Part shown: positions 34,620 to 43,420 of the stretch, one piece after another
Position numbering within the stretch: position 1 is the stretch's first letter
How the letters are laid out: each line of letters starts with the position of its first letter
NCBI GenBank assembly: GCA_024760525.1
Contig: CP060499.1
Location: 248,001 to 312,000 of the forward strand
Length of the DNA stretch: 64,000 nt
From: Nitrospira sp.
GTDB lineage: Bacteria; Nitrospirota; Nitrospiria; Nitrospirales; Nitrospiraceae
Direction: 5' to 3'
Program-made: the position numbers and the translations under genes
Notes under the pieces: model-generated
Told to the model about the DNA's origin: nothing
What the model saw: only the letters and a program-made list of their open reading frames with translations
Database searches by the model: none

Positions 34620-36167
34620 ATGGCCGCTCTATTGCTCGTGATTCTGATCTTGCTTCCCGTGGCGACACTGGCGGAACCGGTGCACGATTCCAGCGCGTTG
34701 AAAGCGCAGTCCGCCCGTACGGAGCCTCTCACCATCAGTGAAGTGCTCGCCCGCATTGAGTTGACTCATCCGCTGCTTCGGGCGACTGGAGTTGATCGGA
34801 TAGAGGCCCGGGCGAAGATCCTGAAGGCGCTCGGGGCCTGGGAACCGAAGTTCAACAACAGGACAGAGGCCGATCGGTATCAGACTTGGAATTTCCTCGC
34901 CTTCGTGAACGAGACTACGGGGGGATTTAACGACAGCACGATCGCGATGGGGCATCCCTGGGGTTTCAGGATTGAAGGCGGGATCCGCAACGGTTTTGGG
35001 GATCGCACCAACCAAGGCGCCCATGCCCTTCTCCCTAATGATGGCCTGTTGTTCTGGCATAACCAGCAAATGATCGTCGGTGGGGAGGCCCACCTGCTGC
35101 GCGGCTTCATGATGAACGACGAGTACGCCGACTTCCAGAAGGCCGAACTCGCGGGGCCGCAGGCTGAGATCGCAGTGGCGCAGAAACGGCAAGACCTCTA
35201 TCTCGCCGGCGCCGTGCAGTACTGGGATTGGCAAGTGGCTGTGAAGCAGAATGAAGTCCAGCAGCGGACTCTGGCCGTGGCCGAAGAGCGGTTCACGCAG
35301 ATAGAGGGTCAGGCGAAGAGGGGACTGTCGTCGCCGCTCGATGTGATCGAAGCCACTCAAGAAGTCCAGCGACGGCGAGAGGCCGCCATCGCCGCCCAAC
35401 GGAAGGTGGAGTATGAGCAGTACAAACTGTCACTCTATCTCTGGGAGAACGGCGAGCCGGTGTCACCGCGACCGGAATGGGCACCGGAATTCCAAGGAGA
35501 AACGCCCCTCCCGACCAAAGAGGAAGTCGCGGCTTATAAAGTGGAGGCCAAAGAAGACCGGCCGGAAGTGCGGGAGCTCTACATCGATGCCAAGATAAAC
35601 AATATCGATATCAAGCTCGCCAAGAACTATTTGCTTCCGAAGTTTGACTTTAAGGGGGGGCAAATGGACGCCGGTGCGGACTGGAATGTGGGAGTCGGAT
35701 ATCGGATGGAATCGTGGTTTGCGTTGCCGGTGTTCCAGAGAGAAGGGCGCGGGAAGGTCCTGTACGCGGAAGCGGATCAGCAACAATTGGCCTTCAAGCA
35801 GCTGTACACCGAGCAACAAGTCAGCATCGACGTGGATAACTGGCTCTCAGCTCAAGTGCGGGCCAGAGACCGGGTGAAGGCGGCGACCGAAGCGCTGCGG
35901 TTGGCTAAAACGCTGGAGGAGGGCGAACGGACCCGATTCAATATGGGTTCGACCACCGTCCTCTTTGTGAACCTCCGTGAGCGTAACGTGGTGGAACAGG
36001 CCTACCAGCTGTATCGGGCGCAAGCCGACTACGCCGTGTCGCGTGGAGGCATGCTGTGGGCGAGGGGCGCTCTGTCGAAGCCGTGGCCTCAAAGCGAGTT
36101 GGCCAAGTACGGGAACCCATTGACGGCGGCGGGTATGAACGGATTCAAACGACCGGGACGCGATTAA
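34620..36167 (+). CDS. TolC-like outer membrane efflux protein, copy 2
   Basis: The 515-residue paralogue of the preceding gene has a signal peptide (MAALLLVILILLPVATLAEP). The C-terminal halves of copies 1 and 2 are especially similar. Differences concentrate in residues about 80-160 (extracellular or equatorial loops) and around 355-380. AAGGAG precedes the ATG. Different copies may suit different substrates or conditions. Confidence 0.85.
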   Translation: MAALLLVILILLPVATLAEPVHDSSALKAQSARTEPLTISEVLARIELTHPLLRATGVDRIEARAKILKALGAWEPKFNNRTEADRYQTWNFLAFVNETTGGFNDSTIAMGHPWGFRIEGGIRNGFGDRTNQGAHALLPNDGLLFWHNQQMIVGGEAHLLRGFMMNDEYADFQKAELAGPQAEIAVAQKRQDLYLAGAVQYWDWQVAVKQNEVQQRTLAVAEERFTQIEGQAKRGLSSPLDVIEATQEVQRRREAAIAAQRKVEYEQYKLSLYLWENGEPVSPRPEWAPEFQGETPLPTKEEVAAYKVEAKEDRPEVRELYIDAKINNIDIKLAKNYLLPKFDFKGGQMDAGADWNVGVGYRMESWFALPVFQREGRGKVLYAEADQQQLAFKQLYTEQQVSIDVDNWLSAQVRARDRVKAATEALRLAKTLEEGERTRFNMGSTTVLFVNLRERNVVEQAYQLYRAQADYAVSRGGMLWARGALSKPWPQSELAKYGNPLTAAGMNGFKRPGRD

Positions 36168-36193
36168 TTCAGCAACATAAGGAGCATCCTTCC

Positions 36194-37792
36194 TTGATCC
36201 TTCTCTTGCTGTTTTCGTTGATGATGGTGCCAGCGACCGCACTGGCGGAACCGGTGATCGACTCGAGCGTTGTGCAGGCTCAGTCGACTCGCACTGTTCC
36301 CCTAACCATTGAAGAGGTGCTGGCCAGGATTGAGTTGACCCATCCGCTGCTCCAGGCAACCGGGCTGGAGCGGGCGCAGGCTCGGGCGAAGGTCTTGAAA
36401 GCATTGGGTGTGTGGGAGCCGAAACTTCGACACGAGCTCGAGTACGACCGGTATCAAACGTATAACCTGACGAACGCCAGTGGTGCACCGAATCACTTGA
36501 GTTCCGGCTATAGCGATACCTTTCTCAAGATCGGGCACCCCTGGGGGTGGGAAATCTTCGGCGGTATCCGTAACGTCTTTGGGGACCATGCTACGCTCAG
36601 TGGCCAGAACACCCTGGATCCGTCCGACCGTAACGTACAGAGTCCTGCGATTGCGATCCCTCAAGACTTGCAACTTTTCTATCCGCAGCAAATGATGCTC
36701 ATCGGTGGAAAGTTTAATCTTCTGCGGGGATTCATGGTCAACGATGAGTTTGCCCAGTTTCAACAGGCGGAGGTCGCCGGGCCGCAGGCCGAGGTGAAGG
36801 TGGCTCAGAAACGGCAAGATCTCTATCTCGCCGGGGCCATTCAATACTGGGATTGGCAGGTCGCCGTCAAACAAGCTGATGTGGTGAAGCGTGCGCTAGC
36901 CGTCGCGGAAGAGCGTTATCGCATGGTTGAGGGGAGGTCCAAAGCCGGCGCGGTCGCTCCGATCGACGTGGTCGAAGCCCGAGAAGAAGTTCAGCGGCGT
37001 CGAGAGGCTGCTATTGCCGCGCAACGGAAGGTCGAGTATGAGCAATATAAGCTGGCGCTCTTTCTCTGGGAGAACGGCCAACCTGTGACACCTCGGCCTG
37101 AATGGGCGCCTGATTTTCAAGGGGAAACGCCTTTGCCGAGTGAGGAAGAGGTAGCGGCCTTCAAGGTGGCAGCCACAGAGGACCGGCCGGAAGTGCGCGA
37201 TCTCTACATTGAAGCCAAATTGAACAATATCGAACTGAAACTGGCGAAGAATAATCTGCTTCCAAAGCTCACAGTTGAGGGAGGGCCGGCGATCGGCTCT
37301 ATCTATTGGGTTGGAGGGGTCGGCTACCGAATGGCTACTTTCTTCAGTATGCCGTTGTTCAATCGGGCTGCCCGAGGGAAGGTTCTTCACGCGGAAGCAC
37401 AGCAGGAACGATTGGCCTGGAAACAAGCCTATACGGAGCGACAGGTGCAGATCGACGTTGATAACTGGCTCTCAGCGATTGTGCGGGCCCGAGACCGAGT
37501 GAAAGCCTCGACAGAGGCTCTGCGATTGGCCAAGACGTTGGAGGAGGGCGAACGGGTTCGGTTCAATATGGGAGCGACGAGTGTACTGTTCGTCAACCTA
37601 CGAGAGCGTGCGGTGGTCGAATTGGCTTACGAGCTCTACCGTGCCCAAGCCGACTATGTAGTGTCCCGAGGAGGGATGCTGTGGGCGAGGGGGGCGTTGT
37701 CAAAACCACTGGCTGAAAGTGTGCTTGCCAAATACGGTGATCCATTATATGCCGCAGGCTCATCCGGTCGTAAACTACCTGGACGTGACTAA
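36194..37792 (+). CDS. TolC-like outer membrane efflux protein, copy 3
   Basis: The 532-residue third paralogue is the most diverged, with about 17 extra residues around 130-150 (TLDPSDRNVQSPAIAIPQD). The frame is open upstream into copy 2, but AAGGAG and the signal peptide (LILLLLFSLMMVPATALAEP) place the start at a TTG at 36194, in the same context as the ATGs of copies 1 and 2. The rare TTG start may lower its expression. Confidence 0.82.
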   Translation: MILLLLFSLMMVPATALAEPVIDSSVVQAQSTRTVPLTIEEVLARIELTHPLLQATGLERAQARAKVLKALGVWEPKLRHELEYDRYQTYNLTNASGAPNHLSSGYSDTFLKIGHPWGWEIFGGIRNVFGDHATLSGQNTLDPSDRNVQSPAIAIPQDLQLFYPQQMMLIGGKFNLLRGFMVNDEFAQFQQAEVAGPQAEVKVAQKRQDLYLAGAIQYWDWQVAVKQADVVKRALAVAEERYRMVEGRSKAGAVAPIDVVEAREEVQRRREAAIAAQRKVEYEQYKLALFLWENGQPVTPRPEWAPDFQGETPLPSEEEVAAFKVAATEDRPEVRDLYIEAKLNNIELKLAKNNLLPKLTVEGGPAIGSIYWVGGVGYRMATFFSMPLFNRAARGKVLHAEAQQERLAWKQAYTERQVQIDVDNWLSAIVRARDRVKASTEALRLAKTLEEGERVRFNMGATSVLFVNLRERAVVELAYELYRAQADYVVSRGGMLWARGALSKPLAESVLAKYGDPLYAAGSSGRKLPGRD

Positions 37793-37934
37793 ATGTTCCG
37801 GGAGGGGTTTGGTACTGACATATAGTTCATTCGATGGGCTTGGAAGTAGGTTCCCAAACGTGATTAAGTTCAGCCGTCATTAAGTTTAGCAAGGTGCCGA
37901 TCAATCACATCCTGACTTATTACTGGGGGTGCTC

Positions 37935-39614
37935 ATGAAAGAACCTCAGGGCAAAAGTAGTTATCCGGGCCTGTTCGACGCGCTGATGAAACAGCTCTCC
38001 GTGGCCATGCGGGCTGAGAAAAGGATCATGCATTTGATCCTTTCTTATGCTCTGGCCGTCGCGTTCTTTTCTCTCATCATTCCGTTGACCGTGCAGGAGT
38101 TGGTCAGCACGTTTTCATATGCGATTCAGCCGGTCATGATTTGGACTTTGACCGGTGTCATGTTGCTGGTGCTGTTATTTGTCGGCTTGTTCAAGACGTT
38201 CCACTTTTATGCCGTGGACGTCGTGCAACGCCGTCTCTTCGCGAGAGTCTCGGTCGCGATGGTTGAACAGATCCCTAGGAACCGATTCAGAGGGTCCCGG
38301 GGAGACCTTTCAAACTTCTTCATTGAAACGGTCTTTATGCAGCGGGCGTTGTCCACGTTGCTCATCGATCTGGTAAATGTCGTAGTGGGCGGAACGGTCG
38401 GCATGATCTTGCTGATGGTCTACCATCCCTATTTTCTCACGTACAACCTGCTGCTCATGGCCGGATTCCTGGTCACATTCTTTGTACTCTCCCGCGGGGC
38501 ACTGAAAACGACACTCGATATGTCTCACGCCAAGTACGACGTATTCAATTGGATCCAGGAGATTTCACACAATGCCTTGCAGTTGAAGGCCACCGATAGC
38601 CGTCCGTTTGTGATGCAGCGGACAAATGACCTGGTCAATCGGTATGTTGAAACACGGAAAGCACGGTTTGCCGTCCTGGTGCGTCAATACATCGGTTCTG
38701 TGGGAGGGCAGGCGATAGCGCATGCAGGTGCGCTTGGTATCGCCGGCTATCTCATGGCCCAGGGGCAGTTGACACTTGGACAATTAGTAGCCGTCCAAGC
38801 GGTCGTCAGTGCGCTGGTGATCAATTTTGACTCCCTGATCAAGAACATGGGCCATGTGTACTATTTCTTCGCCTCCCTCACTCACCTTGATGAGGTCTTT
38901 ACGCAGGAGCAAGATTTCGTTTCGACCGAATCGGCTGTGGCACTGCCGAAGCATTTGAATCAAGGAGTCCGTGTTACCTGCAAAGGCGTCAGTCTCACCC
39001 ACGGTGGCGCATCTGTGTTTGACGGTTTCAACTTGGATGTGGCACCTGGGGAAAAACTTGGAATCTATGCTCGGACGACAGCTGCAAAAACCGCTTTGGC
39101 CAGAGTATTGGGTGGTCTCGAAACCCCGACCACGGGTGTTGTTCAGTACAATGGAGTCGATCTCCGGTACATCGAGCCAAATGCGATCAATCAATGCCGT
39201 AGCGTCATGATCGATTCACAGTTGTCTTTGATCGAGGGAACGATCGAAGAAAATATAGTCATGGGCCGCTCGTATGTCACCTATGATGATCTCAACTGGG
39301 CCCTCCGCTTCACGGAGCTTGAGGAAGATGTCGAAACTCTGCCACGCGCGGCTAAATCGGATATATCAGCGTTGGGCGAGTCCCTTTCGCCGACTCACAT
39401 CGTGCAGATTCTCTTAGCTCGCGCCATCCTCGGACGTCCCCAAGTTCTGATATTCGATGGCTTGATTCACTCACTCGAACCATCGTTACGCGAAAGAGTG
39501 CTACGCCGGTTGTGCTCCAAGGATGAAGCATGGTCGGTTATCTTTGTATCAACGGATCCAAACCTGACGGATCATGCTGATCGTCGTATTATGCTTCATC
39601 ATGCCAATGCATAA
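37935..39614 (+). CDS. ABC exporter-like protein with degenerate ATPase motifs
   Basis: The 559-residue protein has an N-terminal six-helix exporter domain (residues about 35-300) and a C-terminal nucleotide-binding-like domain. The Walker A reads GIYARTTAAKTAL: Lys385 and Thr are kept but the glycines are lost. The signature is SLSPTHIVQ instead of LSGGQ. Walker B reads VLIFDGLIHSL with Gly for the catalytic Glu, and the H-loop His is missing (FVSTDPN). It lies between the TolC triplet and an HlyD gene, as in type I secretion. ATP hydrolysis is doubtful. GGGGGT precedes the ATG. Confidence 0.82.
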   Translation: MKEPQGKSSYPGLFDALMKQLSVAMRAEKRIMHLILSYALAVAFFSLIIPLTVQELVSTFSYAIQPVMIWTLTGVMLLVLLFVGLFKTFHFYAVDVVQRRLFARVSVAMVEQIPRNRFRGSRGDLSNFFIETVFMQRALSTLLIDLVNVVVGGTVGMILLMVYHPYFLTYNLLLMAGFLVTFFVLSRGALKTTLDMSHAKYDVFNWIQEISHNALQLKATDSRPFVMQRTNDLVNRYVETRKARFAVLVRQYIGSVGGQAIAHAGALGIAGYLMAQGQLTLGQLVAVQAVVSALVINFDSLIKNMGHVYYFFASLTHLDEVFTQEQDFVSTESAVALPKHLNQGVRVTCKGVSLTHGGASVFDGFNLDVAPGEKLGIYARTTAAKTALARVLGGLETPTTGVVQYNGVDLRYIEPNAINQCRSVMIDSQLSLIEGTIEENIVMGRSYVTYDDLNWALRFTELEEDVETLPRAAKSDISALGESLSPTHIVQILLARAILGRPQVLIFDGLIHSLEPSLRERVLRRLCSKDEAWSVIFVSTDPNLTDHADRRIMLHHANA

Positions 39615-39659
39615 GCGTTTGGAATGGCCGATCAACGCCGGTAAATTAATGGAGGCTCC

Positions 39660-41105
39660 ATGGCTAGCCTAAGTGGTGGTCTCGAAAACAGTGGGGGACG
39701 TGCGCTGATTAAGCGCGGGGTCGGGTTAGAGGCGATTACTATTGAACAGGGACCTGCATTGGCCAAGTTGCCATGCTGGGAAGCCGTACAAATTCCACGG
39801 GGTATGTTCACGGCTTCACGCGCGATTCTCACGATTCTTCTGGTGTTTCTGATTATCCTTGAGTTCGTGCCCTGGACTCAGACCATCCAGGCGTCCGGGA
39901 AGGTTTCCGCTTATACTCCCTATGATCGCCCTCAACAGCTTGAGTCTAGAATCACAGGCCGTGTCAAGGCTTGGCATATTTATGAAGGCGTCAAGGTGAA
40001 AAAGGGTGAGCTCGTCGGCGAGCTTGAGGACTACGATCCAACCTTCATGGCGCCTGAGATCCTTCCATTGTTCGAACAACGGAGGGTGGCTCTGGAGCAA
40101 ACACGCCAAGCGGCGCTGGCCCGGGCGGATCAGCTCACCAAGAGAATTGGAGAGATGAAGAAGTTGGTCCAAGCCGCCGTCCCCTCGGCAGAAGCCCGGG
40201 TGGTGGAAGCTGACAACAAAGTTCGTGAGGCTCAACAGAAGGTCGAGCAACTTAAAATCGATGTGCATACGGCACAACTCAATGTCGACCGGCATAGACA
40301 ACTTGTCCGTGATGGATTGGTCTCTCAACGTGAACTTGAGTTGACGATTCAAACTGAAATAGGGACCAAGGCCGGCCTCCAGGCGGCGCAGGCCAACCTC
40401 TTGGCTGCTGAACAAGCTCGGTCCGCTCTAAGCTTCGGTCGCGATCAGATCACGGCAGACGTGCAGCAAAAGCTCATGGATGCCATAGCGTCTCGAGATG
40501 CTGCTGTGGCTGAAGCTGCCAAGGCGACAGAGAGTTTGGCAGACATTTCTTACCGGCAACAGGGCGTCCAGCAACGTATCGAGGCCGCGAAACTCATAGC
40601 GCCGATGGATGGGACCGTTGTCAAGATGGCCAAGGTTGGAATCAATGAAACGGTCAAGCAGGGAGAGAATCTGGTCACCATTTCTCCACTCGCTTCCGAT
40701 CCGGCCATCGAAATGACAGCTGAAGGGCTGGATGCTCCGCTCTTGACCCCAGGCCGAAAAGTGAGGATCCTATTCTTCGGCGTGCCGGCCATTCCGTTAC
40801 CAGCCTGGCCTTCGTTGATGGCGGGTACCCGAGGCGGCGTCATCAAAGTGGTCGATCAAATCGACGATGGAAAGGGAAACTATCGCTTCTGGGTGGTTCC
40901 CGATCCGGATGATCCTCAGCCCTGGCCGGAACAGGCCAAGGTGCGCCAGGGTACGAGAGTGTTGGGCTGGGTGATTATGAATCGTGTGCCACTCTGGTAC
41001 GAACTGTGGCGGCGGTTCAACTTCTTCCCACCGGACTATATTGAACGGTCGCCCAGTGTGTTTGAGATGTTCGCTCCCAGGGCGGCTGGGCAGGGCGTCA
41101 AGTAA
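39660..41105 (+). CDS. HlyD-type membrane fusion protein
   Basis: The 481-residue adaptor has one transmembrane segment (ILTILLVFLIILEFVPW, about residues 57-75) and then a biotinyl-lipoyl half (SRITGRVKAWHIYEGVKVKK). A long coiled coil spans about 130-290, and the second lipoyl half contains APMDGTVVKMAKVGINETVK. It would bridge the inner membrane ABC protein and the TolC-like channels. The preceding ABC gene ends 45 bases upstream. Confidence 0.87.
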   Translation: MASLSGGLENSGGRALIKRGVGLEAITIEQGPALAKLPCWEAVQIPRGMFTASRAILTILLVFLIILEFVPWTQTIQASGKVSAYTPYDRPQQLESRITGRVKAWHIYEGVKVKKGELVGELEDYDPTFMAPEILPLFEQRRVALEQTRQAALARADQLTKRIGEMKKLVQAAVPSAEARVVEADNKVREAQQKVEQLKIDVHTAQLNVDRHRQLVRDGLVSQRELELTIQTEIGTKAGLQAAQANLLAAEQARSALSFGRDQITADVQQKLMDAIASRDAAVAEAAKATESLADISYRQQGVQQRIEAAKLIAPMDGTVVKMAKVGINETVKQGENLVTISPLASDPAIEMTAEGLDAPLLTPGRKVRILFFGVPAIPLPAWPSLMAGTRGGVIKVVDQIDDGKGNYRFWVVPDPDDPQPWPEQAKVRQGTRVLGWVIMNRVPLWYELWRRFNFFPPDYIERSPSVFEMFAPRAAGQGVK

Positions 41106-41150
41106 TTAGAATGCGTCGTACGCCTTGTGCGGCGTCGTAGTCCCTCTCAA

Positions 41151-41184
41151 GAAGATGGCTCAGGGTAGAACCTGAGCCATCTTC
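41151..41184 (+). terminator. hairpin terminator after the HlyD gene
   Basis: Perfect 14-bp arms GAAGATGGCTCAGG and CCTGAGCCATCTTC enclose the loop GTAGAA. It is followed by GCATTT with a short T run. It lies 45 bases after the hlyD-like stop. Confidence 0.75.
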
Positions 41185-41404
41185 GCATTTGGGGGGTGGG
41201 TAGTGTAGTTTTCCATTTCTCGCTTCCGCTCCAACATCATTTCCTCCATGTAGATCTATTCATAGTGGAAGGTCCTGCGATCGCTATCACATAAACCTTT
41301 CGCTTTTTCAATTTGGTTTTGGCGCAAGCCAGCGCTCGGGAATTCACGAACAGCGAAGAATGAGACTAGTGACACGGATCTTCGTTCCCGTTCGGCGTAC
41401 CTCC

Positions 41405-41433
41405 TTGACCACACCACAAAGACTCGCTAATGT
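41405..41433 (+). promoter_or_regulatory. predicted sigma-70 promoter of purEK
   Basis: TTGACC (41405-41410), a 17-base spacer and TAATGT (41428-41433) lie about 47 bases upstream of the purE ATG. Confidence 0.45.
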
Positions 41434-41479
41434 GCTTCAGCCACTGCTGAGTTGATCAGGATTGAAGGAGAAGTACCTT

Positions 41480-42070
41480 ATGACCAAGACGGGACGCGTA
41501 CCAGGCCGCTCCCGGCACAAGGCTAGCCGAACGTTTCAGAACGGAAATCCGGTTGTCGGGGTGCTGGGAGGGAGCAAATCTGATTTCCCTGTTTTAGAAA
41601 AAGCGGCAGCGATCTTGGAACAGTTTGGTATTCCGTATGAACTCTTAGTCGTCTCTGCTCATCGAACACCGGATCGCCTATTTGAGTATGCCACAACAGC
41701 TCCCGGTCGTGGAATCAAGGTCATTATCGCAGGCGCCGGTGGAGCGGCTCACCTCCCGGGTATGTTGGCGGCGAAAACTTATCTCCCGGTAATTGGCGTA
41801 CCCATCCCAACCGAGAATCTACGAGGTCTCGATTCCTTGCTGTCGATTGTCCAGATGCCCAAAGGGATCCCCGTCGCCACTGTCGCAATCGGCGGTGCTG
41901 AGAATGCTGGGATTCTAGCGGCGCAAATTCTTGCCGGTAGTTATCCCGAAATTGCTGAACGGATCAAAGACTATCGGACGGCTCAAACGGAGAGCGTGCT
42001 CAATTCCCCTGAGGCCAAGGGCAAGAGCCTTGGCAATCTCGGAGCCGATGAGGCGAGTCGGCGGCCGTGA
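41480..42070 (+). CDS. purE: N5-carboxyaminoimidazole ribonucleotide mutase PurE
   Basis: The 196-residue protein has the class I PurE pattern: GVLGGSKSDFPVLEKA, VVSAHRTPDRLFEYA with the catalytic His, and IIAGAGGAAHLPGM. It converts N5-CAIR to CAIR in purine synthesis. It has about 20 extra N-terminal basic residues and a C-terminal tail. AAGGAG precedes the ATG. It overlaps purK by 4 bases (GTGA). Confidence 0.93.
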   Translation: MTKTGRVPGRSRHKASRTFQNGNPVVGVLGGSKSDFPVLEKAAAILEQFGIPYELLVVSAHRTPDRLFEYATTAPGRGIKVIIAGAGGAAHLPGMLAAKTYLPVIGVPIPTENLRGLDSLLSIVQMPKGIPVATVAIGGAENAGILAAQILAGSYPEIAERIKDYRTAQTESVLNSPEAKGKSLGNLGADEASRRP

Positions 42071-43230
42071 GCAAACAAGTCCTTGAGCCCGGGTCTGTTC
42101 TCGGTGTGCTGGGTGGTGGACAATTGGGCGCAATGTTTGCCGGGGCTGCGCGTCGCATGGGCTACCGCGTCGCTGTCTGGGATCCGGACCCAGACGCTCC
42201 CGCACATCGGTTAGCCGCTCACTCGTTCACAGCCTCCTTCTCCGATGTTACGGTCCGCGAACGATTCGCGAGCGTTGCCCAAGCCACTACTCTGGAATGG
42301 GAAAACGTGCCGGCCGAGCTTTGTGAATGGCTAGAAGGGTGCCGCCCAATGCGACCGTCCAGTGCTGTCCTACGGACCCTTCAAGATCGGATTGAACAGA
42401 AGCAGTTCTTATCGTCTCGACACCTCTTTGTTCCCCCCTTCGCCGTCGTCGAATCGGCCGGCCAGCTGACGCAAGCAGTCGGGCGTCTGGGCCTTCCCGC
42501 CATTTGCAAAACAGCGCGGAGCGGCTACGATGGAAAAGGTCAGTGGCTACTGAGAGGACCTTCTGATGTGGTACAAGTTGAGCAAGTCTTGGCAACAGCC
42601 AAGTCCGGCCATCGATGGATCCTTGAACAGTTCATTCAGTTCGTAAGAGAGCTCTCAGTTCTGGTCGTACGAAACAGTACTGGCGAGTGTCAGGTTTATC
42701 CGGTCGTCGAGAATCGGCATGAGAAGGGTATCTTGCGTGACACCACTGTACCCGCACCTGTTTCTCCTGATATAGCTGAAAAAGCGAGGCAGCTCTCAAC
42801 CCAGGCCGTAACTGCGTTACAGGGTGTGGGAGTGTTCTGTGTAGAACTCTTTCACACCCAAGAGGGCAACCTGCTTATTAATGAGATCGCTCCGCGCCCG
42901 CACAACTCAGGTCATTATACGTTAGATGTTTGCACCGTATCCCAGTTCGAGCAGCAAGTACGAGTGACCTGTGGTCTGCCGTTGGGAGAAACAAGACTCT
43001 TGAGCCCAGCGGTCATGGTGAATCTCATCGGTGAGGAAGTGGCATCCGTGATGTCTGGCGAAGGTTGCTATGCCCTCCATTCGATCGCAGGAGCCGTGCT
43101 TCATCTCTATGGCAAAGGAATGGTTCGCCCTGGTAGAAAAATGGGTCATGTGACCTTCACTGCTCCCCAGAGTGAGGACGCAGTAGAACGAGCCCAACGG
43201 TTTATCACACGCGTCAGAAAGCCCGCTTAG
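42067..43230 (+). CDS. purK: N5-CAIR synthetase PurK (ATP-grasp)
   Basis: The 387-residue enzyme has the N-terminal GVLGGGQLGAMFAGAARRMG and the ATP-grasp core (ICKTARSGYDGKGQW, FVRELSVLVVRN, NEIAPRPHNSGHYT). It carboxylates AIR with bicarbonate and ATP to give the PurE substrate. The GTG start overlaps the purE stop, so the two are translationally coupled. Confidence 0.94.
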   Translation: MSKQVLEPGSVLGVLGGGQLGAMFAGAARRMGYRVAVWDPDPDAPAHRLAAHSFTASFSDVTVRERFASVAQATTLEWENVPAELCEWLEGCRPMRPSSAVLRTLQDRIEQKQFLSSRHLFVPPFAVVESAGQLTQAVGRLGLPAICKTARSGYDGKGQWLLRGPSDVVQVEQVLATAKSGHRWILEQFIQFVRELSVLVVRNSTGECQVYPVVENRHEKGILRDTTVPAPVSPDIAEKARQLSTQAVTALQGVGVFCVELFHTQEGNLLINEIAPRPHNSGHYTLDVCTVSQFEQQVRVTCGLPLGETRLLSPAVMVNLIGEEVASVMSGEGCYALHSIAGAVLHLYGKGMVRPGRKMGHVTFTAPQSEDAVERAQRFITRVRKPA

Positions 43231-43420
43231 CTTTGGTTTCTTAATACCGCCCAGCTTCCGTTCCAGCCTGAGTTTGCAGCCGTTCTATTTTGTCACCACT
43301 TAGTTCGCAAGAGATCGGAAGGTTGACAGAAAACCTTACAAACGCAATGGTTAGTTAGGGGTGCTTGAGGTATGAAGTTTGCTCAGGTTCGCGTGTTGTT
43401 CTAAATGGGGGAGGAGATAC

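Larger units (their letters stand above)
33046..37792 (+). repeat. tandem triplication of a TolC-like gene
   Basis: Three paralogues of 516, 515 and 532 residues follow each other with 23-26 bases between them. Long stretches are almost the same at DNA level (for example AAGTGCGGG.CCTCTACATCG and the AAGATAAACAATATCGA stretch in copies 1 and 2). All three keep the same start context with AGGAG spaced 8-9 bases from the initiator. Confidence 0.85.
41106..41479. other. intergenic region with terminator and purE promoter
   Basis: It holds the strong hairpin at 41151-41184 ending the secretion cluster and a promoter-like pair at 41405-41433 before purE. I see nothing gene-like in the middle 200 bases. 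Confidence 0.5.
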
